A stretch of DNA of 64,000 bases from Penium margaritaceum. Taxonomy: Eukaryota; Streptophyta; Zygnematophyceae; Desmidiales; Peniaceae. The notes under the pieces are model-generated. The model made no database searches and was not told the origin of the DNA. It worked only from the letters and a program-made list of their open reading frames with translations. A program made the translations under genes and the position numbers. The DNA is taken from NCBI GenBank assembly GCA_023375785.1, contig SZWC01000835.1, positions 35,056 through 99,055 on the forward strand, given 5' to 3'. Within the stretch, counting starts at the first letter, position 1. Each line of letters opens with the position of its first letter. Of the stretch, positions 45,922 through 57,764 are shown in pieces.

Positions 45922-45943
45922 CCCTACTGCTCCTTTATTATGA
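45922..45943 (+). repeat. left terminal inverted repeat of the pogo-like element
   Basis: CCCTACTGCTCCTTTATT followed by ATGA, preceded by TA. Confidence 0.9.
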
Positions 45944-46249
45944 TTTTAATTTGCTCGTCAAAAAGTGTCAAAATCAACGGCTCACCAAATTAGTTTTGAG
46001 ATCAAATAGTCAAATTCAAGGGATCATGCATGCATTTTGGTTTTCTGGATTAGACTACACCTCATGTCTGTGCTGGTGTGTTTTTTTCCATTCATTTGGA
46101 AAATGCATTCGACGAAAGTTTGTCATATTCACGATGTCACAGAATACAAACGTGCAAAGATTCAAGTTGCGAATTTGAACGTGCGAAGTGAGAATCGTAC
46201 AAAAACACTTTAATGCACTACACAGCAACAAAGCAAGATTCTACACCAC

Positions 46250-48402
46250 CTAAACCTCCTCCTCCACCTCCTCATCATGGAACAGAAGTTCACCGGCACG
46301 TCGTGCTGCTACACGTTGGAATGATGGATCAAACACCCTGGTGAACCCTGATTTGGCCCATGCATTCTTCACCATGGGTTCCTCATCACCGATGTCCTCC
46401 ATAGCCTTCAAAAACCATGCACAAGATTCCTCCTTCACCTCTTTCATGTCGATGTGCATGCTCCAACCCTCATGACTTTGCTCCGCACCCCATGATGCAA
46501 AAGGTTCCTCGAGATTGTTTTTGAGCGGATAGATGATGCCGACATCAGCGGGTTGTGCCTTACTGGTGCATCCAGCAGGGATGTATGCTGTATAGATGTA
46601 ACGGAAGTTTTCCTTGAGCCACCGCTGAAGAGTTGTGTTGCACTGCGGACACCAGGTGTCGAGAACGAGAAGAAGATTCTCCTCGCCCTCGTGGACACCA
46701 AGTGCCGCACAGGTCCACTTGTAGTACGGGACGATGATCGTGCAAACCCATTCCTTCGTGGTGTCCGTGTTTGCCCAGTGAGTATCAGTACATGTCAGGT
46801 TCCATCCCTCTTCGAGCAGCTGCTCAGCGTTTTCTCCATGTGGCACCTACCTGGTGGTCATTCTGCCAAAAATCAGCTACATCGGCAGCAACTCGCCGGT
46901 CGTGGAGGATGAAACGAGCGTGTTGATCGCACGCTTGTCCTCCAACCCCACGATGCCGATCTCATGACTACCCTTGGTGTGTACGTGTGTCCGGAGGTTG
47001 GAAGCAGCTGGATGGTGATGTGGTCGCCGTTGATCACAAGGAACGGCTTTATCCCATACAGCGTGGCCATGCAAGCTGCACAACGGTGGAATATCATAAT
47101 CTTGTAGTCGAAGTCGGCCGACAGTTTCTGCTGAGCAGTTGTTCCACTCCTCCAGGACCATCCCATTTCTTTTTTCAAAAACTTTCTCACCCATGAACGT
47201 GCAAAGGCAAGATGGCCGAGTAGTTCAAGCTGATCTGGAGCATAACGTACAAGAACACCGCAAATCTCACGCTGGATCACTTTTGAGTTCAAAGCATGAC
47301 CGGCTGCGCAAGCATCCTCCAGCGTCGATCGAATTGCATCAACAATTGCAGGATGCTTGGAAATCCAAGTTCGCTTTCCCGCTTCCTTTTTTTTAGTGAC
47401 ATACGCCGACGGTGCAGATGCAATCGCCGCAAGAACGGCACCCTTGTACTGCTTCTCCAGAAACTTTGTGCCTTCCACAAACCATCCTGACACAGTACTA
47501 CGAGCAAGTTTATCAAAGACACAATATCCATCGGGAGTCCTAAAATTGTGTTTCAGATGTTGCACAGTCGCATAGGCGGACGGCTGGGATTTGAAGGCAC
47601 GGTAGATTGTCTGAAATTTTCTGCTCCCAAACCAATCAACGTACTTTCCACGCTTGCGAGACGTCGCGGAGCTTACGCTTGATGTCGCTGAAGTAGACTT
47701 ACCCGTTGTCGTGCAGAGGGCAAGTCACTTGGTGTCAGTGCTTTTGTCACGTGCTTGGCCAGCAGACTCGAAAGACATCCCGGACACGTCATCGTCTTAG
47801 GTGTCAGTGTCAGGGATGGTCGACGCGGGAGGAGACCCGATGATGACTGAATTGGGCCCACGAGCAAGCCGGGTCCTCTCAGACCGGCGGGGATGAGGGG
47901 AAATCTCCTCCACAACATGCGCATTTCTCTTCTCTACTTCCGTCAGTCAACGACAAGGGATGGGGACTTCGTCAGCAGGTGCATGCACCATGTCTCGAGT
48001 ACTTGGATGCAGACGCGAGATTCTGACGGGCACGGAAGGAGGGAGGGGTACCTTCAACGTACTTGTGTCAGGGGAGTAGGAGGTGTAGAGACGCGGAGGA
48101 GCATCACGGACACTCGTAGTTGGCAGCGGCAGTTGGACACCCGACGGCATGCACAGCGCTACTGGTACTCCATGGGGTAGCGTTAACGGCGAGTGCACAG
48201 CAGGACCGTTGATGTAGGTGCCGTTGTACGATGCCAATCGTTCTTCGTCTATAGAGTCGTCAAACGTGAGGCAAATAACCTCGCGCGGATGTCCAACAGG
48301 GCGTTTCGGGTGTGCAGGACGTGGAGGAGGCCCCTGATGAGCTGCAGCATGGAGACAACGTGCCTGTTCCTCTGCGGACACCTTGGTCAAAAATTGGTCC
48401 AT
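46250..48402 (-). pseudogene. pogo-like (DDE_1 / CENP-B-type) transposase, decayed
   Basis: The minus-strand reading from ATG at 48402 (MDQFLTKVSAEEQARCLHA) gives a Pro/Ser-rich N-terminus, a basic stretch, a helix-turn-helix DNA-binding region (about 47640-47440: YRAFKSQPSAYATVQHL, KLARSTVSGWF), a second helical domain (RSWVRKFLKKEMGWSWR, GTTAQQKL) and the catalytic core. The three acidic residues are visible: INGDHITI (about 47010), LLVLDTWCP (about 46670) and AQPADVGI (about 46540), a DDD triad as in pogo relatives. Breaks: in-frame stops at 47947-47949, 47797-47799, 47725-47727, 46877-46879 and 46847-46849, and one frameshift near 46980. About 717 codons in total, in the usual range. The C-terminus is acidic (HDEEVEEEV). 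Confidence 0.88.
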
Positions 48403-48813
48403 GGTGTTCGGCTATTTTCTGTTCAATAAAATGCTATGAATGAGAAGTGATGGCAGACCTAAAACATGCTCCATCCACTTTAGCCTTTGCAGAAACCTGC
48501 CGGTGCCCCCACACTTGAGCATGGCAGCAGCAGGTTGCCCTAAGCTAGGCTAGACATGCCTAGCTGCACGTCACGCGTTCGCCAATGGCGCTCGCTCGTT
48601 GAGCATTGATCGCACAAACAAAACCTGCTCTCATTGCTCAATGGACGGGCGTCGTCGAAACTAAGGATCACCGAGGAAATGATCGGGACCCGTTGCTGAA
48701 TTCAAGGGACCACCTCCTACGTTACCGACATTATCAAGCAACCACCAATATAACTTGAACCTGAAAAAAATTGAATAAAACTAAGGACCTCTAAATTCTT
48801 AAAATTTCAGTCG

Positions 48814-48835
48814 TCAAAATAAAGGAGCAGTAGGG
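48814..48835 (-). repeat. right terminal inverted repeat of the pogo-like element
   Basis: On the minus strand CCCTACTGCTCCTTTATT followed by TTGA; TA follows the element on +. Confidence 0.9.
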
Positions 48836-48837
48836 TA

Positions 48838-49560
48838 TGAGCATTTCCCAACCCAGACACTTACTCCCTTTACGTGTTTTTGCAATGGTTGTTATTTTGT
48901 TCTATGTTGGCTTCAATTTTATCTCATAAAAATTCCCTTGGACGGTCAGTTCAATTTTTTTCGGCAGCGAAGACAGCAACGGTCATTGACCGTCGCTCGA
49001 TCGAGGGAAGTCATATGTGCTTCTAGAGGGTGTTTTCCTTCGTGAGTGAAGGCGACTCAACCAAAAAGTGTGGACATCACGAGGACGTTGATAACGTCCA
49101 CGCGTGAGCGGTTATCGATTTTCTCGCTCGAGTTCAAGTGAGTGATTTCAGTCATCAAAACATACCCTTTTGCTCCTCATTTCCACCCACAAGAACATGA
49201 CATGGCCGGGTCACTTCAAATTATAGTGGTTGTGAATTGCATGGGGACACTTCCATAATGGTACATAACTCAGTCCCGGTTGTTCGAAAGATATAAACAA
49301 AGAAACACCTTTGTGAAAATACTTCCAACTACTTGCGGTATTACGGGGTGTATTCCTCCCCCTCTTTCACTGGCTAGTGCAGAATGCATGTGGAGAGATC
49401 AGTTGGTGACCATCTACAAAAACTTCTTCAAACGTGATGTCCATGCTATTTGCCTTGCATCTCCCCATAAACAGACATACCCTGCACCCCTTCCCTCACG
49501 CCCTTGCGTGGTCCTTGATAGTATGGTCAGACTGGAACAGACAGTAGGTCGAACGGAGGT
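48838..49560. other. AT-richer spacer right of the pogo-like element
   Basis: No recognisable gene. A 98-codon frame (49280-49576) has no known domain and is probably chance. At 49148-49185, tttcagtcatcaaaaca followed by tacccttttgctcctc resembles pieces of the pogo right end and terminal repeat, perhaps a relic of a related element. Confidence 0.4.
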
Positions 49561-49892
49561 GTGTGTGAACAGATAATGTCGAACACGTGAGAGATTGAGT
49601 GTGCCTATGGGGTGGAACTCACTAGTCGAGTCCACCCATCGGCCGGCGAGAAGGAGCTCGTCGGCGCTCGCTCATAATTGCTTGAGCATACCCATCCTGT
49701 GTCCCACCTGTCCATGGACTGAGTTTTGACCTAAACTATATCTGTCTAAAGTATCACCTAGCTCATATGCAAGGCCAAGTTAGTTCACCAAGCCACTGTA
49801 GTTCACACACAAGGAAGTATAATCCGAACAGTCTTAAGACACGATGTGAGCTCTCCTAGGAGGGCAACCACCATTTGTAAGGATGGAGGAAC
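49561..49892 (-). repeat. left part of the 3' LTR of copia K (approximate left edge)
   Basis: K's LTR is split by copia B. The right part (57770-57914) ends against K's purine tract; the left part must end at 49892, as shown by the GGAAC duplication. The left edge is uncertain and 49561 is a guess. No coding sequence. Confidence 0.45.
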
Positions 49893-50537
49893 TGTTGTGA
49901 TGTGAGCTGTTTCCGTCTGTTTGTACAGCTTACTGTGACCACTTGGCCGTGTCCATGCTTGTGCAGATCCCTGATGCGGACCCAGCTGGCGCCGGAGCAC
50001 TGATGGTTGGTGGATTCACCCGCCAGTAGCCACCAGGCGGCTGCCATGACGTCCCGGGTGCTTGCTGGGGTACTCTGTAGTTTTTCTGCAGACGCTAGAG
50101 TTTTCTCGGTGGACAGGCTCTTGAGGCCGATTTGCATGTTTTGCATTGTCCTTCCACAGATTGATGCCGGACTTGTGCGTGTGACCAGTCGTAGTGTCCG
50201 GCTCAAGATTCTGCACGTTTAGGTTCAGACGGCGCAACATTCGGACATGTGTGCGCAGAGTTACGGCCAAAACAGTGCTTTTGGGCCGGTTTTAGGACAG
50301 CTCTTGGACCGCCGCGTGCGACACCCGCTGTGCGCCGCGGCAGGTATTTATGCCATGGACCTGTCATTTGTTTTCCCTCTCTGCAAATGCTTATGAAGCA
50401 TTCAGACACTTTGCCTTGTGTCCCCTAGCCAAACCCTTGCCGTTACGTGCACGACTTGTGACTGTCGTTACCGTCTGATTAGGCACGGACGCCTGGTCAA
50501 CGGGAGTGTGGCTAGGAAGCTTCTATGCATCTTCTTA
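49893..50537 (+). repeat. 5' LTR of copia B (645 bp)
   Basis: It starts TGTTGTGATG and ends catcttctta, directly before TGGTATCAGAGC. It includes the TATA-like TATTTAT at 50345-50351 and the small palindrome AATGCTTATGAAGCATT near 50385-50401. Confidence 0.95.
50345..50351 (+). promoter_or_regulatory. candidate TATA box in the 5' LTR of copia B
   Basis: TATTTAT in a GC-rich context, conserved at the matching place in the 3' LTR (about 57572) and in the LTR of A (6964-6970 on the minus strand). Conservation among copies supports a promoter role; the exact start of transcription is not known. Confidence 0.45.
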
Positions 50538-50549
50538 TGGTATCAGAGC
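50538..50549 (+). promoter_or_regulatory. primer-binding site of copia B
   Basis: TGGTATCAGAGC, a perfect match to the plant initiator-tRNA-Met site, immediately after the LTR. Confidence 0.92.
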
Positions 50550-50569
50550 AACAAGCCAGAGCTTGTTGT

Positions 50570-50960
50570 GCTGCACAGCAGAGATGCAGCAATCGCAGCA
50601 GCAGTGAGCAGCAACAGCGGCAACAGAACACAGCAGCAGCGACAGGTCCTGGGAGGGCCCACCAACCTGCGCCATTGGAAGGCGTAGGCCGCAACACCTG
50701 CGTGGCGGAGGAGTCGTGCAGGAGGGGTGCAGCAGTGTAGCAGCACGCCAGCACAGCAGCGCCATAGCAGCTGTCCAGCAGCGCAGCAACAGTGCTGGCA
50801 GTTTTGACCACAGCAGCAGCAGCAGAAGCAACATCGGCGGCGGCATCAGAAACATGAACAACAGTAGCCGCCAAAGTGGCTTGAGGCCGTTGCCGTCAAG
50901 CTCGACGGCAGCAGCAGCAGCAGCAACAACAGCAGCGTGCGCCACCGCTGCCCCTGTCCG
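50570..50960 (+). repeat. CAG-rich leader of copia B
   Basis: gcagcaatcgcagcagcagtgagcag-like sequence with runs of cag/agc/gca over ~390 bp after the primer site. Sense orientation is the same as in A and J. The interval to the start of gag (50960-51500) is otherwise unremarkable leader sequence. Confidence 0.85.
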
Positions 50961-51499
50961 TGCAACTTCCTAGAAGCCGCACGGACGTGGAGGAGCCGCA
51001 GACAAAAATCGCGTCAGCCACCACCTCCCCGTCGGCACGAGCTTGCCATGGCTTCAAACGAACGCCGTTTTCAGCGTTTGAGGGTGCATTGAAAAGCTCT
51101 TCTCTCAAGCTCTCTAGAGCTACTATTCACGCTCAGTTTCGTGCTCTGTCACCACTAGCAAAGACTGAAGTGCAACGCAGATTTGTTTTCTGCTGAAATT
51201 CGGGCAGAACAGGGAAAAGTGACGTTTTGCCACTTTTTCCAACTTTTTGCAACCGAAAACTTCACCACCATGTTCAGCACATTCAGGAGCCTCTGTGGTC
51301 TAAATTTTGCTTGATTTGGACAACCTTGAATTTCTAGTGCTGAAATTTTTAAATTTCAGCACTTAGCCAAATTTCTGGCCGTCAGCACCATACTTAGCCA
51401 ATTTTTTGGCCGGACAGTCAAAAACTTGCCAGCGTCTCAAATCCTCAAGAAACGCTGTCAGTTTCTTGTTTGAAGCATTTTCGACGCTCGGCCCCATAC

Positions 51500-52920
51500 T
51501 GAGCACCGCGATGGCGCCGGTCCGTGACAAGGACAGGACCCGCAGATCCCTCTTCCTCCTCTTCGGGCGTTGTGAGCCCGCGGTCGCAGTCCTGCATGAT
51601 GGATGAGCTTCGTCGGTCGCAGGACGAGATGCGCCAGCAGCAGCAGAGGCAGTCCAACGCGTTGCGGGAGATCACGGAGTTACTGCGGGGTCGTTCGATG
51701 GCTTCACAGCAGCCACCTAGAGAGTCTACTGGAGCTGCACCATCCGCTCAGCAGTCCACACCCTACACAGTGCGGCGGTCTCAGCATCGATCATCACAGG
51801 TGGACACCTAGGACAAGGAGGAGATTGAGGATGACTCACGCGAGCACGAGATTCATGTTCTTGAGGAGCGCATCCGTGAGTTACGTCTAGGATCACAGCC
51901 TCCCACTCCACCACCTTCTCACCGTCAGGATCAGACACGTCGTTCAGCAGCGTTCACCTTTGGTGGTGTTTCCCTCACTGGTGGGCTCCCCATACCCCAC
52001 CCACCATCTCCTGAGCCTGAGGTCGCCCTCCCCACGGAGCGGCGACCGAAGGACTTTGAGACACCTCCACACCGTTACGATAGTGACAAGGGCTTCGATT
52101 GCTGGGAGACCCTGTTTCAGGTGTGGGCCGATTTTGAGGGTGTCTGGTCCTACTACCACAGCCGGTACCAGACCCGCAACGCTCACCAGGCCCAGACAAC
52201 AGCGAGAGCGATGCGGGCTCTCCTCTATGCCATGCCATGGGAGACTGTGATCGACTTCCGTCCTTTCCTCTGTCAGACCGGGACCGGGATTAGAGCAGAT
52301 GCGCGTCAGGGCTGGGAACTGGCCCTGACACTTCTCGCTGCGGAGACCCATGCCATGAGGGCGGCCCGACTACGTGAGTTTCACTCCCTCCACCAGAGTC
52401 CCACAGAGCTCGTAGCTTACTACTGGAGGCACGCGATGCGCCTTTACACGCGCCTTGGGACCGGTGGCGGGACGCAGTTGTGGGCGCTCGACACCATCAT
52501 GATGGGAGCGCATTTGGACCACGTGAAGCTCTTTACGGGCTTCGATCGTGTGGCTCTCTCTGAGCTGTCAGAGTCACTATAGCTGCTTCCTTGGGCCCAT
52601 CGCTACTTCATCCAGGCCACATCGGCTCATGAGGCTGCCGTCGCTCATCAGCAGAGTCCACTGGTTGCAGCAGTGACTGCGACGCCTCCTACGCCTCTGT
52701 CCCTGCTCACCAGCCCCACCTCGACCGCCTCCTCCTCCTCCTCCTCCTCTACTCCGAGCAGCCATACTTAGGGCGTTGCAGCGGCCCCACAGGGAAAGAA
52801 GGAGAAGAAGCGACGCGGAAAGGGACAGCAGCAGCAGCTGGCGAGTAGTGGCAGTGGACGTTCTGTCCACTGCTACAACTATGGAGGCACTCACCGCCAC
52901 ACAGAGTGTGAGCAGCCACT
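51500..52920 (+). pseudogene. copia B gag remains
   Basis: Acidic, Ser-rich N-terminus and coiled coil (DELRRSQDEMRQQQQRQSNA), gag core (RRPKDFETPPHRY, YYHSRYQTRNAHQAQ, MRALLYAMPWETVIDFRPFL at 52121-52582), basic KEKKRRGKG and zinc knuckle HCYNYGGTHRHTEC (52865-52910). Matches A block for block. Confidence 0.9.
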
Positions 52921-53112
52921 TGAATGGACTCAGATCATGCGTAACCTCCAGGCGGCACACGCACAGCGGACTTCCTCGAGCAACACACGGACTGGGCGCG
53001 CCGCGAACACGAGTGCTGCAGACGCACCCGTTTCATCAAGCGGCAGTAGTGAGGTGGACCCTCGGGATCGCACGATCGCAGAGCTTCGTCAGCTGTTGAG
53101 GGAGGTGCAAGT

Positions 53113-54680
53113 GTGTTGTCACAGCCGAGTGGTCCCGACACAGCTTGTCTTACTGCGTCTGTTGCTCGTGATGATGCTTATGGTGGAGCTATGGTGGCTT
53201 GCGATGAGGATAGACCTGACAGTATTGACTGGCTTGCCGAGTCACAGATCCGTGTTGTCCGTCGTTGTTCTGAGTCCTCTGCTGAGCGCCCAGTAGAGGC
53301 AGAGTGTTCTGTGGCACGTTGCTCAGTGTCGACAACTGGTCGTGAGCCGAGTGGCACCTGGATTATTGACTCTGGGGCCACTCATCACATGACTTGTCAT
53401 CGCAGTGACTTCGTTGTGTTGGGTCCCGTTGCGTCTGTTTGGTCTGTTCGCACAGGGTCTGGTCAGTCGTTGCCTGTACAGGGAGTTGGGGTTGTGCGGT
53501 TTGATGGTCTGTCTGACCCCTTATACATTTCTGATGTGCTCTTTGTCCCTGCTCTTGAGCTCAGCCTGCTCTCTGTTCGTGCATGCACCAGGATGGGCCT
53601 CACTATTGAGCACTCTGCTGACTCTGCCACACTGACTACTCCTGATACACGTGCCATTGTGCTTCGTGCCTCTGTTGTTGATGACCTGTATCGTGTGTCT
53701 CATTGCACTCCCTCTGCTTCTCCTTCCCCTCCCCCTTGTGCGCGAGTGTTTGTCACTGGTGTTCTCTCCCCAAAACACCAGAGCCTGTTACACCGTCGCC
53801 TCTGCCATGTGAGCTCAGACACTGTGTCCAAGCTCATTTGTACTCAGTCAGCCCTCGGTCTTGACGCAGCTTCTTTTGAGAATCCACCCAAGACCGATTG
53901 TCTTTTTTGCCCCCAGGGTAAGATGCATCGCTGCTCTTACCCTGACTCCTCCTCCCGGGCACTGCGCCCACTTGAGTTGGTTCACTCGGACCTTCTCGGC
54001 CCTCTCCCAGTCGAGTCCCTCTTTGATCGGGGTCGATACGTTCTCACCCTGACTGATGACTTCACGCGGATGCGGTGAGTCTACAGCCTACTCCACAAAA
54101 GCGATGCCGCATTGGCAGTCTGCCTGTGGCTTGTGATGGCTGAGCGTCAGTCTCGTCACACTCTGCGCACATTCCGTTCAGATCGTGGTGGCGAGTTCTT
54201 GGACGAGATGGATGCCTACTTTGCCGAGCACGGTATCTTTCACCAGCTCTCCGCCCCTGCTACACCACAGCAGAACGGTGTGTCTAAGCGTTGGAACTGC
54301 ACCATGGAGAATGCGGTTTGCGCTATGCTGTCTGAGTGCGGTCTACCGGAGTCCTTTGCCTTTGAGGGCTTCTCCTACATGACGTGGGTCTGGAACCGCT
54401 TGCCGCATGGTCCGCTTCTAGACCATGTCACGCCGTATGAGCTGTGATTTGACCCTCGCGCTGATCTCCATCTTGCTCGTGTTTGGGGGTCTCTCGCTTG
54501 TGTGTGGTACTCCGAGGACGAGCAGGGTTCTAAGGTCCCACCTCGGGGATGCATGTCTGCCTTCCTCGGCATCTCCCCCCGGTCAAAGGCCTGGCGGTTT
54601 TGGGACCCTGCTCGCCATCACATTGTCAAGTCTCGAGATGCTCTCTTCTTTGAGACTCTCACCTACCGCGACTTGTCCAG
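53113..54680 (+). pseudogene. copia B protease, GAG-pre-integrase and integrase remains
   Basis: The long frame from 53113 has WIIDSGATHHMTCHRSDF (protease), LLHRRLCHVSSDTVSKLI and CLFCPQGKMHRC (GAG-pre-integrase) and LELVHSDLLGPLPVES. Further frames carry FRSDRGGEF, ATPQQNGVSKRW and MTWVWNRLPHGPL, the integrase core. The acidic residues of the family are visible. Confidence 0.92.
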
Positions 54681-57020
54681 CATTCTGTCGCTGGCCGCCG
54701 ACCACGTTCCTACCTGTGTGGCTTCCCGGCGGATGGGGGAGACTAGTCTTGCAGATGGGTCCGGCCGGGCTTCCTCACCTTCTGACTGGTCTTCGGCTGC
54801 TGACGATCCGGCCATCGTGGCTGTGGGTCCTGTAGCCTCATCCGTACCGTCCGACACACCCGATCCTATGCCACTTCCTTCTTCCACACCGGATCCCGTG
54901 TGGACTCCAGTTCCCTCTGACACACCTAATCCCGTACGAGCGTCAGTTCCCTCTGGTACACCTGACCATGTGTCGGTGTCAGACCCTTCTGGCACACCCG
55001 ATCCCGTGCTGGTGCCAGTGCCGGTCCCCTCTAGTATACCTGACCCCTTACCACTGTCAGTCCCCTCCGTCACACCCACTCTCGTGCATCCACCCATGCC
55101 TCCTATGACTCTAACACAGCAGCCTTCCCCACAGCCTGAGGCGAGCGCTGCGTCGAGGTACTCCCACGAGCCTGGCGGTCGCCTGCGACCATTGCCCTCT
55201 AGAGCTCAGCGGACTACTGACCGTGTGCCCAGACGACCGACTTGTAGTGTTCAAAGTGGCGAGCCCGGCACGAAGGCCCTTGGCCTGAGTGTCCACGCAG
55301 ACTACACCGAGATTCACCTAGCATGTCATGTCGGCCACAAGTTGGTCTCTCGAGAGTTCTTGGTCGCTTGCGACGCCGTAGCCGACCTTGTCACGGTCAG
55401 ACCGAGTCCGGAGGCGTGTGTCTTAGCCACCCGGAGTGCTCCCTCCACGATGCCTGATCCAGGCACGTTGAAGGAGGCACTCTCAGCTCACAATGCAGAC
55501 CCGTGACGTGCTGCTTGTGAGGATGAGCTGAGATCCATCCGTGACCACGGTGTCTATGAGCTTGTCGACCTCCCGCCTGGGCGGAGGGCTGTACAGGCCA
55601 AGTGGGTCTTTCGCAAGAAGGTGAAGCCTTATGGCACACTGGATCGCTACAAGGCTCGCTTGACGGCCAAGGGGTTCTTGCAGGTTGAGGGAGTGGATTT
55701 CACTGACACCTTTGCACCGGATGGTCACATGACCACGGCTCGCGCTCTGTTCGGGGTTGTTGCTCACCATGACTGGAGGTTGCACCACATGGACGTGAAC
55801 AACGCGTTCCTCCATGGCACCTTAGAGGAGGAGATCTACATGGTCCAGCCACCTGGGTTCGAGGTCGGTGACAAGGTCTGGCACTTGCGCAGGGCCTTGT
55901 ACAGCCTGAATCAGTCACCCAGGTGCTGGAACTTGGAGATCACTGGTACACTCACACGTGCCGGTTACGTACAGAGTGACGCTGACTTGTCCCTCTTTCT
56001 GAGACGGACAGTTGACAGCTTCACTGCCATCTTGGTCTACGTGGACGACCTCCAAATTGCGTCTCCTTCTATGGAGGCCGTGAAGAAGGCCAAGGCAGTT
56101 CTCTAGGCTGCCTACAGGATGAAGGACCTTGGTCCGGCAGCTGTGTTTCTCGAGATGGAGATCGTACGTGATCGCCAGGGACGGACACTCTTGTTACACC
56201 AGGCACGTTACGCCCATGTTGTGGGGGAGCGGTTTGCTGACCTCTTGGGTGCAGTTCCTACAGCCTCCACCCCCATCACACCTGACGGCCAGTATGCTCT
56301 GAAGGTGGATGATCGCGCAGACCTGGGGGAGACAGTGGACGTGACCCTGTACTTGCGCCTGATCGGCTCCTTGATGTACTTGGCCACTACCACACGACTT
56401 GACATTACCTTTGCCGTCAACCTCCTTGCACAGTTTTCAAAGTGTCCTCGGGCAAGAGCCCTTCATGCTGCTGTGCGATTGGTGCGGTACGTGGTGTCCA
56501 CACCGTACCTCGGACTCTACTTTCGACGGCAGTGTTTGGTAGTGGTCGACGGCTACACAGACAGCGTCAGGGCGTGGAGTCCTGATGGGCGCATCCGGAT
56601 AGGCTACGTATTCCTGCTTGGTGGCACCGCTGTGTCGTGGCGCAGTGGCAAGCAGGGTTGTATCGCACGTAGCTCATCAGAGGCTGAGTATGTTGCTCTG
56701 GGGACTGGGGCTGCTGAGGCGCTGTGGCTGCAGCGTCTGTTTTGTGAGTTGCGTCAGTCTGTGCCCTGCATTATTCTGCGCTGTGACAACCAGAGTGCTC
56801 TTGCCATCGCAGACAACTCTGGTTTGTTTCATGCACGCACGAAGCACATTGCTGTTGACCATCACTTTGTGCATGATCTTGTCGAGCGACAGGTGATCTC
56901 TGTCATCTGGGTCAGCACGAACATACAGCGGGCTGACTTCTTGACCAAGGCGCTTGCGCGTGGAAAGTTCATGGTGGCCATTTGTTCTGTCGGGCTACGC
57001 CCCTTACCTGAGAGTGGCTG
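54681..57020 (+). pseudogene. copia B linker, RT and RNase H remains
   Basis: Repetitive Pro/Ser/Thr linker with recurring SGTPDPV-type units (54840-55140), then GEPGTKALGLSVHADYTEIH. RT from about 55520: [34 protein letters not shown]. RNase H: GCIARSSSEAEYVAL, LRCDNQSALAIADNS, ADFLTKALARGKF, ending at 57021. Confidence 0.93.
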
Positions 57021-57110
57021 AGAGTGGGGTGGGTGAGCATGGACTGTTGTACATCTAGTTGTGTACATGTGTCAGTACTGCACGCGTATGGACATGCGTA
57101 CCATCGGGTC

Positions 57111-57119
57111 ATGGGGGAG
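57111..57119 (+). promoter_or_regulatory. polypurine tract of copia B
   Basis: ATGGGGGAG directly before the TGTTGTG start of the 3' LTR. The same sequence, in the matching orientation, precedes the 3' LTRs of A, E and K. Confidence 0.85.
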
Positions 57120-57764
57120 TGTTGTGATGTGAGTTGTTTCCGTCCGTTTGTACAGCTTACTGTGACCACTTGGCCGTGTCCATGCTTGTGCAGATCCATG
57201 ATGCGGACCCAGCTGGCGCCGGAGCACTGATGGTTGGTGGATTCGCACGCCAGCAGCCACCAGGCGGCTGCCATGACCTCCCGGGTGCTTGCTGGGGTAC
57301 TCTGCAGTTTTTCTGCAGACGCTAGAGTTTTCTCGGTGGACAGGCTCTTGAGGCCGATTTGCATGTTTTGCATTGTCCTTCCATAGATTGATGCCGGACT
57401 TGTGTATGTGACCAGTCGTAGCGTCCGGCTCAAGATTCTGCACGTCTAGGTTCAGACGGCGCAACATTCCGACATGTGTGCACAGAGTTACGGCCAAAAC
57501 AATGGTTTTGGTCCGGTTTTAGGACAGCTCTTGGACCGCCGCGTGCGACACCCGCTGTGCGCCGCGGCAGGTATTTATGCCATGGACCTGTCATTTGTTT
57601 TCCCTCTCTGCAAATGCTTATGAAGCATTCAGACACTTTGCCTTGTGTCCCCTAGCCAAACCCTTGCCGTTACGTGCACGACTTGTGACTGTCGTCACCG
57701 TCTGATTAGGCACGGACGCCTGGTCAACGGGAGTGTGGCGAGGAAGCTTCTATGCATCTTCTTG
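57120..57764 (+). repeat. 3' LTR of copia B (645 bp)
   Basis: TGTTGTGATG to catcttcttg, same length as the 5' LTR, followed by the GGAAC duplication at 57765-57769. Confidence 0.95.

Larger units (their letters stand above)
45922..48835 (-). mobile_element. pogo-like Tc1/mariner DNA transposon (2914 bp)
   Basis: The termini are inverted repeats of 22 bp with one mismatch (CCCTACTGCTCCTTTATT then a/t then TGA): 45922-45943 on + and 48835-48814 on -. TA dinucleotides sit at 45920-45921 and 48836-48837, the Tc1/mariner target duplication. The single gene, a DDE_1/pogo-type transposase, lies on the minus strand between about 48402 and 46250, leaving ~330 bp and ~430 bp of non-coding ends. The gene is decayed, so the element is non-autonomous now, but its ends are intact. 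Its surroundings and ends are AT-richer than the copia sequence. Confidence 0.9.
49893..57764 (+). mobile_element. Ty1/copia LTR retrotransposon B, full-length (7872 bp)
   Basis: It has two 645-bp LTRs (49893-50537 and 57120-57764), primer-binding site, leader, gag, protease, integrase, RT, RNase H and purine tract in the right order on +. The 5-bp target duplication GGAAC is perfect (49888-49892 and 57765-57769). The LTRs differ at about 20 sites of 645 by eye (about 3%). At plant rates of 7e-9 to 1.3e-8 per site per year this would be roughly 1-2.5 million years, but the host's rate is unknown. Coding parts are broken, about six breaks. It is inserted in the 3' LTR of K. Confidence 0.95.

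Noticed and set aside
49280-49576. 98-codon plus-strand frame right of the pogo element
   Set aside because: No domain, no neighbours supporting a gene, in an AT-richer spacer; chance frame is the simpler reading.
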